Source: Xanthobacteraceae bacterium (GTDB lineage: Bacteria; Pseudomonadota; Alphaproteobacteria; Rhizobiales; Xanthobacteraceae). From it: a stretch of DNA of 6,726 nt. Position numbers and translations under genes: made by a program. The stretch covers positions 1 through 6,726 of the forward strand of contig JASHXX010000367.1 of the NCBI GenBank assembly GCA_030043335.1, in the 5' to 3' direction. The notes beneath the pieces were generated by a model, which was not told the DNA's origin, searched no databases, and worked only from the letters and a program-made list of their open reading frames with translations. The first letter of the stretch is position 1. Every line of letters starts with the position of its first letter. Positions 1 to 4,389 of the stretch are shown here, piece after piece.

Positions 1-32
1 ACGCGGCGTAGGCTCAAAGCACGGACGGCGGC

Positions 33-956
33 TCAGACCAGGACGCTTGCCCGCAGGATCGGCATCCCGCGCAAAAACTCCGCCGCCGCCATCGGCTGCC
101 GTCCGGCGCGCTGCAGCTCGACGAGCCGCACCGAGCCGGTGCCGCAGGCGATCGTCAGTTGATCGTCGAGCACGCGGCCGGGCTGTCCCTCGCCGGTTCC
201 TTTCGTGGTACGCAGAATCTTGACCCGGCCCGCGCCCGGCAATTCGCACCACGCGCCTGGAAACGGCGACAGCCCGCGGCAATGATTGTGGACCGTTTGC
301 CAGGATTGCGTCCAATCGACACGCGTCTCGTTCTTGCCGATCTTATTCGCGTAGGTCACGCCAAGATTCGCCTGTCGCTTAAACCGCAGAGTTCCCCTTT
401 CCCACGCATCTAGTGCGAGCAGCATCAGTTTCGAACCAAGCTGCGCGAGTCTATCGTGCAGTTCGCCGGCAGTCGTATCCGGCTCGATCGAGGTTTGCCT
501 GCTCTTTGCGATTGGCCCAGTGTCGAGGCCCTCCTCCATCCTCATCACCATTACGCCCGTTTTAGTATCACCGGCCATGATCGCGCGTTCTATCGGGGCG
601 GCGCCGCGCCAGCGCGGCAACAGCGAGGCGTGTAGGTTGAAACAGCTACGTGGAAACACGTCGAGAATCGGCTTTGGCAGGATCAACCCGTAAGCGACGA
701 CTACGGCAACGTCGGCACTGTGGCGCCGCATATTGTCCGCCGCATCAGGTGTTCGAAGAGTGTCTGGCGTGAATACCGGCAGTGAACGCCGTCGGGCTTC
801 GCAGGCGACAGGGCTTTGCTTCAATTCTAGTTTGCGACCGGCCGGCTTGGGCGGACGCGTGTAGACAGCAACGATTTCATGGCCGCCGCCGACGATCTCG
901 ATGAGCGTGGGCACCGCGAAATCCGGCGTGCCCATGAACACGAGGCGCAGCGCCAA
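33..956 (-). CDS. fmt: Methionyl-tRNA formyltransferase
   Basis: Transfers the formyl group of 10-formyl-tetrahydrofolate to the amino group of Met-tRNAi, giving the fMet-tRNA used for bacterial translation initiation; cytoplasmic. The 307-residue protein has the usual family length. The N-terminal formyltransferase domain (about 1-185) opens with FMGTPDFAVPTL. It carries the catalytic triad Asn107, His109 (in FNLHASLLPRWRGAAPIE) and Asp145 (in GLDTGP), one residue offset from the E. coli triad. The C-terminal OB-type tRNA-binding domain (about 205-305) contains GVTYANKI, GLSPFPGAW and LQRAGRQPM. The start is a TTG directly after the def stop codon, with GGAGG five bases upstream; it places the MGTPDF motif where the family has it, and no closer ATG works. 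It is co-transcribed behind def. Third codon positions look less GC-rich than in the neighbours (sampled lines about 55-62% GC), but all family motifs are intact. Identification is from recognised motifs and is very secure. Confidence 0.97.
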   Translation of the reverse strand: MALRLVFMGTPDFAVPTLIEIVGGGHEIVAVYTRPPKPAGRKLELKQSPVACEARRRSLPVFTPDTLRTPDAADNMRRHSADVAVVVAYGLILPKPILDVFPRSCFNLHASLLPRWRGAAPIERAIMAGDTKTGVMVMRMEEGLDTGPIAKSRQTSIEPDTTAGELHDRLAQLGSKLMLLALDAWERGTLRFKRQANLGVTYANKIGKNETRVDWTQSWQTVHNHCRGLSPFPGAWCELPGAGRVKILRTTKGTGEGQPGRVLDDQLTIACGTGSVRLVELQRAGRQPMAAAEFLRGMPILRASVLV

Positions 957-1505
957 TCACGCCTCCACCTGCTTCGCCGTCCTTGCGGTCTTGTTGCCGG
1001 CTGTCTTGGCCGCCTTGATGAACTTCTTGGTGACGCGGTCGCGCTTGAGCTTGGAGATATGGTCGATGAACAGCACGCCGTTGGTGTGGTCGACCTCGTG
1101 CTGGATGCAGGTCGCGAACAGACCCTTGGCCTCGATCTCGTGCGCCTTGCCGTCGAGGTCGAGATATTTGACCTTGACCCGCTCCGGCCGCTCGACTTCC
1201 TCGTAGTATTCCGGGATCGAGAGGCAGCCCTCCTCGTAGGTGGTCTTCTCGTCCGAGGTCCAGGTGATCTCCGGATTGATGAACACCAGCGGCTTGTGGT
1301 CCTCCTCCTTTTTCGACAGGTCCATGACCACGACGCGCTTGGCGACGCCGATCTGGATGCCGGCAAGCCCGATGCCGGGCGCGGCATACATGGTCTCGAA
1401 CATGTCCTGGACCAGCTTGTGCACGCCGGCGTCGATCCGCTTGACCGGCTCGGATACGAGCCGCAGCCGCTTGTCGGGAAGTATGATGATTTCGCGCAGC
1501 GCCAT
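957..1505 (-). CDS. def: Peptide deformylase
   Basis: Metalloenzyme (Fe2+ or similar) that removes the N-formyl group from nascent proteins, the step that reverses Fmt's modification; acts at the ribosome exit tunnel. The protein has 182 residues when started at the ATG. All three family motifs are present: motif 1 GIGLAGIQ (44-51), motif 2 EGCLS (92-96, with metal ligand Cys94), and motif 3 QHEVDH (135-140, with ligands His136 and His140 and catalytic Glu137). Motif 1 has Gly49 where Ala is usual. Residues after about 153 form a Lys/Ala/Thr-rich basic tail, common in this class. The frame continues upstream to a TTG at 1541, but family proteins begin with the MALREI-like sequence, so ATG 1505 is preferred. 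No Shine-Dalgarno sequence precedes it; a promoter-like pair ends about 8 nt upstream, suggesting a leaderless mRNA. The stop abuts fmt, implying translational coupling. Very secure. Confidence 0.97.
   Translation of the reverse strand: MALREIIILPDKRLRLVSEPVKRIDAGVHKLVQDMFETMYAAPGIGLAGIQIGVAKRVVVMDLSKKEEDHKPLVFINPEITWTSDEKTTYEEGCLSIPEYYEEVERPERVKVKYLDLDGKAHEIEAKGLFATCIQHEVDHTNGVLFIDHISKLKRDRVTKKFIKAAKTAGNKTARTAKQVEA
962..966 (-). promoter_or_regulatory. Shine-Dalgarno of fmt inside the end of def
   Basis: GGAGG on the minus strand, inside the last codons of def and five bases before the TTG of fmt. It decides the fmt start at the non-ATG codon and makes coupled translation of def and fmt plausible. 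Confidence 0.75.
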
Positions 1506-1513
1506 GGGCGGCG

Positions 1514-1541
1514 ATGTAGGCGGTGCATTATGCCCGGTCAA
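1514..1541 (-). promoter_or_regulatory. Candidate sigma-70-type promoter of def-fmt
   Basis: Reading the minus strand, TTGAC (1541-1537) is followed after exactly 17 bases by CTACAT (1519-1514). The housekeeping consensus known for Sinorhizobium-type bacteria is CTTGAC-N17-CTATAT, so this is a one-mismatch -10 with optimal spacing and a -35 that differs only in its first base. Transcription would begin about 7 bases past the -10, at roughly 1505-1507, which is the def ATG itself. That predicts a leaderless or nearly leaderless transcript and agrees with the missing ribosome binding site. The match is seen in the sequence; promoter activity is inferred. Confidence 0.5.
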
Positions 1542-1544
1542 TGC

Positions 1545-1562
1545 GCGCGCACTGTTGCGCGC
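1545..1562. repeat. Perfect inverted repeat in the def/rmuC divergent region
   Basis: GCGCGCA (1545-1551), a 4-base spacer CTGT, then TGCGCGC (1556-1562), a perfect 7-bp dyad. It has no following T-run on either strand, so it is not an intrinsic terminator. It lies directly upstream of the putative def -35 and 23 bp from the LexA-type box. It could be a protein-binding dyad or a chance alternating GC tract; the sequence alone does not decide. Confidence 0.4.
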
Positions 1563-1585
1563 CCCCGCCCGAATCCGTTAAGCAT

Positions 1586-1600
1586 GTTCCCTGTTCGTTC
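1586..1600 (+). promoter_or_regulatory. Putative LexA (SOS) box upstream of rmuC
   Basis: GTTC (1586-1589), seven bases, GTTC (1597-1600): an exact match to the direct-repeat LexA operator GTTC-N7-GTTC known for Alphaproteobacteria, which differs from the CTGT-N8-ACAG palindrome of E. coli. A third GTTC (1593-1596) abuts the second half-site. The box ends 45 nt before the rmuC ATG, a suitable place for a repressor, and rmuC is a recombination-related gene. I found no convincing -35/-10 pair for rmuC around it, which limits certainty. The exact match is observed; the LexA function is inferred. Confidence 0.6.
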
Positions 1601-1645
1601 CTGCGTCGCCGCCTCGGCCTGAAGCGAATCGCGTAGAAGCAGCGC

Positions 1646-2779
1646 ATGGTCGCTAACCCCAATGTCATTGCGGTTTTGGCCGTCGTCGTCGCCTGCGCGG
1701 CGGTCGTCGTGCTGGCAATCGCGGTCATCACCGCCATGCTCTACCGCGAACGCCATCCGGGAAAGCCGCATGCCGCGGTGATGGACGAGCTCGCCCGGGC
1801 GCAAACCGACGCCGCCGGGCGGCTCGAGGCCATGATCGGCCTCCTCGCCAAGGGCCAGTTGCAGCTGCAGCATACCGTCAACGACCGGCTCGATTCGGTC
1901 TCGCACCGGCTCGGCGATTCGCTCGAGAAGACCAAGCAGAATACCGCCGAAAATCTGCAGCGGCTCAACGAGCGGCTCGCGGTGATCGACCGCGCGCAGA
2001 AGAACATCACCGAGCTCGCCACCCAGGTCACCTCGCTGCAGAGCGTGCTCGCCAACAAGCAGTCGCGCGGCGCCTTCGGCCAGGGCCAGATGGAGGCGAT
2101 CATCCAGGACGGGCTGCCGAAGGGCGCCTACGCCTTCCAGCCGTCGCTGTCGAACCGCACCCGGCCGGATTGCTGCGTGTTCCTGCCCGACAAGCGGCCT
2201 TTGGTGATCGACGCCAAATTTCCGCTCGAAGCGGTCACCGCCTATCGCGAGGCCAAGTCGGACGATGAGCGCAAGGCCGCGGCGCAGCGGCTGCGCTCCG
2301 ACGTCGCCCGGCACGTCACCGACATTGCCGGCAAATACCTCATTCCCGGCGAGACCCAGGAGCTCGCGTTCATGTTCGTGCCGTCGGAATCGGTCTATGC
2401 CGAGCTGCATGACCGCTTCGACGACGTCGTGCAGAAGGCGTTCCGCGCCAAGGTGGTCATCGTCTCGCCATCGCTGTTGATGATTGCCATCCACGTCATC
2501 CAGCAGATCCAGAGGGACGCGCGCATGCGCGAGGCGGCGGGGGAGATCCGCGACGAGGTCGGCCTCCTGATGAAGGATGTCGGCCTTCTCGGCGAGCGCG
2601 TGCGCAAGCTGCAGGCGCACTTCAACCAGTCGAACGAGGACATCCGCCAGGCGCTCATTTCGGTCGACAAGATCGAAGCGCGCGGCGAACGCATTCGCGA
2701 GGTCGAGCTCGGCGAAGCGGCCGAGCAAAGCGCGACTATGGTCGGCGGTCGGGTCCGCAGGCTGGAGGCCGGCGAGTGA
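1646..2779 (+). CDS. rmuC: DNA recombination protein RmuC family
   Basis: Membrane-anchored protein of the RmuC family. In E. coli its loss raises inversion between short inverted repeats, and the family core resembles PD-(D/E)XK nucleases. The 377 residues comprise an N-terminal transmembrane helix (about 7-32), a long heptad-like, Gln/Leu/Arg-rich coiled coil (about 45-138), and the RmuC core (about 140-345). Core features seen are RGAFGQGQME (141-150), RPD (173-175) and the likely active-site strand VIDAKFPLE (187-195) with Asp189 and Lys191. Others are FVPSESVYAEL (244-254) and VSPSLLMIAI (273-282). At the position where many family members have Glu (G-x-W/F-G-E) this one has Gln146, a possible difference in a metal site. 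The ATG at 1646 is preferred because it begins the membrane helix; only a weak GAAG-type ribosome site precedes it. It is divergent from def and overlaps the next gene by 4 nt. A LexA-type box upstream suggests SOS control. Confidence 0.95.
   Translation: MVANPNVIAVLAVVVACAAVVVLAIAVITAMLYRERHPGKPHAAVMDELARAQTDAAGRLEAMIGLLAKGQLQLQHTVNDRLDSVSHRLGDSLEKTKQNTAENLQRLNERLAVIDRAQKNITELATQVTSLQSVLANKQSRGAFGQGQMEAIIQDGLPKGAYAFQPSLSNRTRPDCCVFLPDKRPLVIDAKFPLEAVTAYREAKSDDERKAAAQRLRSDVARHVTDIAGKYLIPGETQELAFMFVPSESVYAELHDRFDDVVQKAFRAKVVIVSPSLLMIAIHVIQQIQRDARMREAAGEIRDEVGLLMKDVGLLGERVRKLQAHFNQSNEDIRQALISVDKIEARGERIREVELGEAAEQSATMVGGRVRRLEAGE
2764..2768 (+). promoter_or_regulatory. Shine-Dalgarno deciding the GTG start of the AmpG-like gene
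   Basis: GGAGG lies inside the end of rmuC, seven bases before the GTG at 2776. It supports this non-ATG start, whose first codon overlaps the rmuC stop as GTGA. Confidence 0.75.
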
Positions 2780-4134
2780 GTGAAGCCGCCGTCCCGGCTC
2801 GGCGGCGGCTGTCCGACACGCTCGCCGTCTATCTCAAGCGGCGCGTGCTCATCGTCGCGTTTCTCGGCTTCTCCTCGGGGCTGCCGCTCGCGCTGTCGGG
2901 CTCGACGCTCCTCGTCTGGATGCGCGAAGTCGGCGTCGATCTCGGCACCATCGGCCTGTTTGCGCTCGTTGGTACGCCCTACACGGTGAAATTCCTCTGG
3001 GCGCCGCTCGTCGACGCGCTCGACGTGCCGCTATTGTCGCGGCGCTTCGGCCGCCGCCGCGGCTGGCTGCTGCTGGCGCAGCTTCTGCTCATTGTCGCGA
3101 TCGTCTTTCTCGGCGCCTGCGATCCGGCCGCTTCGCCCGTCGTCGTCGCGGTCGGCGCGCTTCTGGTCGCCGCCGCCTCGGCGACGCAGGACATCGTCGT
3201 CGATGCGTTTCGCGTCGAGAGTCTCGACGAAAGCGAGCAGGCAGCCGGCATGGCGTCCTATGTCGCCGCCTACCGCATCGGCATGCTGGCCTCGACCGCC
3301 GGCGCGCTGTTCCTGGTCAGCGGCTTCCAGTCCGCTCTCGGCCTCGGTCATCACGCCGCGTGGAGCTCAGGCTACGCGGTGATGGCGGCGCTCGTCCTCA
3401 TCGGCGTTGCGACGACGCTCGTCGCCACCGAGCCGCAGCGCTCCGCCGAAGCGGCCGCGGCGCACCTGGCCGCCGTCGCGCATGACAACCCGGTCAAGCG
3501 CGTCGTCACCGCCGCCGCCGGCGCCTTCGCCGAGTTCCTCAGCCGCAACCTGGCGCTGGTCGCGCTCGCTTTCGTGGTTTTGTTCAAGTTCACCGACGCG
3601 CTCGCCGGCGCGTTGACCGCGCCGTTCGTGATCGATCTCGGCTTTTCCCGCAACGAATACGCCGCGATCATCAAGGGCGTTGGCCTCGCCGCGACGCTGG
3701 TCGGTGGTTTCGCCGGCGGCTTTGTAGCGCGGGCCTATTCGCTGCCGGCGAGCCTGTGGATCGGCGGCGTGCTGCAGGCGGTCGCGGCGCTGGCGTTCTC
3801 CTGGCAGGCGGTCGTCGGACGCGACGCCGCCTGGCTTACCTTTGCCATCGTGGTCGAGAACTTCACCAGCGCCATCGGCACGGTGATCTTCGTCGCCTAC
3901 CTTTCGGCGCTCTGCCGCAATCCGCTGCATACCGCGACCCAGTATGCGCTCCTCACCGCGCTCGCGGCCTTCGGCCGCACTTACCTGTCGTCGGGCGCGG
4001 GCTTCATCGCCGCCGCAACCGGCTGGCCGGCCTTCTTCGCGATCTGCGCGGCGGCGGGTTTGCCGAGCCTTGTCCTCCTCGGCTTGCTGCAGGGACGCGG
4101 GCATTTCGTCGGATTGGCGCCGGCGGAAAAGTGA
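2776..4134 (+). CDS. ampG: AmpG-like muropeptide permease (major facilitator superfamily)
   Basis: Inner-membrane transporter of the AmpG branch of the MFS, which imports GlcNAc-1,6-anhydroMurNAc(-peptides) released during peptidoglycan turnover for recycling. The 452 residues form about 12 hydrophobic segments, with a polar loop around residues 218-245 dividing the two halves. AmpG-type landmarks are FLGFSSGLPLALSGSTLLVW (29-48), YTVKFLWAPLVD (69-80), RRFGRRRGW (89-97), ATQDIVVDAFRVE (136-148), ENFTSAIGTVIFVAYLSALC (361-380) and ATQYALLTAL (387-396). The start is GTG, chosen for its good ribosome site and for the GTGA overlap with rmuC, so both are probably one operon. The next gene downstream is a peptidoglycan synthase, which fits a cell-wall role. 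The precise substrate is inferred from family resemblance; a related AmpG-family permease with another substrate is possible. No beta-lactamase or AmpR-type gene is in the window. Confidence 0.85.
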   Translation: MSEAAVPARRRLSDTLAVYLKRRVLIVAFLGFSSGLPLALSGSTLLVWMREVGVDLGTIGLFALVGTPYTVKFLWAPLVDALDVPLLSRRFGRRRGWLLLAQLLLIVAIVFLGACDPAASPVVVAVGALLVAAASATQDIVVDAFRVESLDESEQAAGMASYVAAYRIGMLASTAGALFLVSGFQSALGLGHHAAWSSGYAVMAALVLIGVATTLVATEPQRSAEAAAAHLAAVAHDNPVKRVVTAAAGAFAEFLSRNLALVALAFVVLFKFTDALAGALTAPFVIDLGFSRNEYAAIIKGVGLAATLVGGFAGGFVARAYSLPASLWIGGVLQAVAALAFSWQAVVGRDAAWLTFAIVVENFTSAIGTVIFVAYLSALCRNPLHTATQYALLTALAAFGRTYLSSGAGFIAAATGWPAFFAICAAAGLPSLVLLGLLQGRGHFVGLAPAEK

Positions 4135-4215
4135 GGCAGCCGCCACCCGCGCAATTGGGCTTGACGCTCAAGGAGATATCGAACCGAACGCGGCCGGATG
4201 CGTTGCTGGATGAGG

Positions 4216-4234
4216 CGGGCGGACCCGCCGCCCG
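4216..4234 (+). repeat. GC-rich hairpin downstream of ampG
   Basis: CGGGCGG (4216-4222) pairs perfectly with CCGCCCG (4228-4234) around a 5-base loop. It is followed by a purine- and A-rich stretch rather than a T-run, so alone it is not a classical intrinsic terminator. With the A/T hairpin just after it, it probably protects or ends the rmuC-ampG transcript. Confidence 0.45.
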
Positions 4235-4242
4235 GAGACAGC

Positions 4243-4271
4243 ACAAAAGACCCGCAAAAAAGTCTTTTTGT
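4243..4271 (+). terminator. Probable transcription terminator of rmuC-ampG
   Basis: AAAAGAC (4245-4251) pairs with GTCTTTT (4262-4268) around a 10-base loop. With T4269 bulged, two more pairs form (A4243-T4271 and C4244-G4270). The 3' arm itself supplies a CTTTTT run. The loop begins CCGC, but its complement is missing, so the stem has an unusually poor GC core; it resembles a terminator whose GC half was lost. It lies about 110 nt after the ampG stop and before the promoter elements of the next gene. Confidence 0.5.
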
Positions 4272-4280
4272 AGGGATTGT

Positions 4281-4296
4281 TAAGGATCGTAAGGAT
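4281..4296 (+). repeat. Tandem TAAGGAT direct repeat before the PBP gene
   Basis: TAAGGAT occurs at 4281-4287 and again at 4290-4296, a 9-bp period, just short of one helical turn. The second copy overlaps the putative -35. This is the layout of a paired operator for a regulator, though no known consensus is matched with confidence. An 8-bp palindrome AATGCATT (4303-4310) follows within the promoter spacer. Confidence 0.4.
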
Positions 4297-4321
4297 GTCG
4301 TGAATGCATTTGACGCTATAT
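4294..4321 (+). promoter_or_regulatory. Candidate promoter of the PBP gene
   Basis: CTATAT (4316-4321) is an exact match to the -10 of the rhizobial housekeeping consensus. A weak -35, GATGTC (4294-4299), lies 16 bases before it. Transcription would start near 4328, giving a leader of about 60 nt with no evident Shine-Dalgarno. A better -35-like TTGACG (4310-4315) directly abuts the -10 and so cannot pair with it. The poor -35 next to a tandem repeat would suit an activator-dependent promoter; that is inference. Confidence 0.4.
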
Positions 4322-4389
4322 CCCCGTAGCGCCTCCTCGCCGCGTCTCGCGCCAGCGTCCCTCGAACCGGCAGTGCCCACCGCCCCGCA

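Larger units (their letters stand above)
4135..4389. other. Intergenic region between ampG and the PBP gene
   Basis: 255 nt without a credible gene. In order it holds a small dyad CTTGA-CGC-TCAAG (4160-4172), the two hairpins at 4216-4271, the TAAGGAT repeat, a palindromic AATGCATT, and the CTATAT -10. The sub-region 4241-4320 is clearly richer in A/T than the flanking genes, as expected of terminator and promoter DNA. Confidence 0.7.

Noticed and set aside
1..32. Start of a gene downstream of fmt (truA often follows in this group)
   Set aside because: The 32 bases hold no credible start codon with coding context, so nothing can be called.
1506..1541. A longer def protein starting at TTG 1541
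   Set aside because: It adds 12 residues not typical of the family, has no ribosome site, and its first bases form the likely -35 element.
879..1622. A 247-codon plus-strand frame across def and the divergent region
   Set aside because: Antisense to def and the start of fmt, lacks known motifs, and would read through the def/rmuC promoter region.
1571..1630. Two GANTC (CcrM methylation) sites flanking the LexA-type box
   Set aside because: GAATC occurs at 1571 and 1626, but GANTC is also common inside the genes (for example 665, 1892, 1916, 2391), so there is no clear enrichment.
1634..1639. TAGAAG as a -10 for rmuC
   Set aside because: No -35-like hexamer lies at suitable spacing, and transcription would begin at the ATG; support too weak to list.
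1538..2728. A 396-codon open frame on the minus strand opposite rmuC
   Set aside because: Compositional shadow of a GC-rich gene; low-complexity Arg/Leu/Asp/His-rich product with no family motif, while rmuC is clear on the other strand.
3367..4146. A 259-codon minus-strand frame opposite the ampG-like gene
   Set aside because: The product is a highly charged Arg/Glu/Gly/Asp-rich string, as expected from the reverse complement of a hydrophobic transporter.
4160..4271. A small RNA starting after the exact CTTGAC at 4160 and ending at the terminator
   Set aside because: Seventeen bases downstream the sequence is ACCGAA, not a -10, and the CTTGA is half of a small dyad. No other support for an RNA gene.
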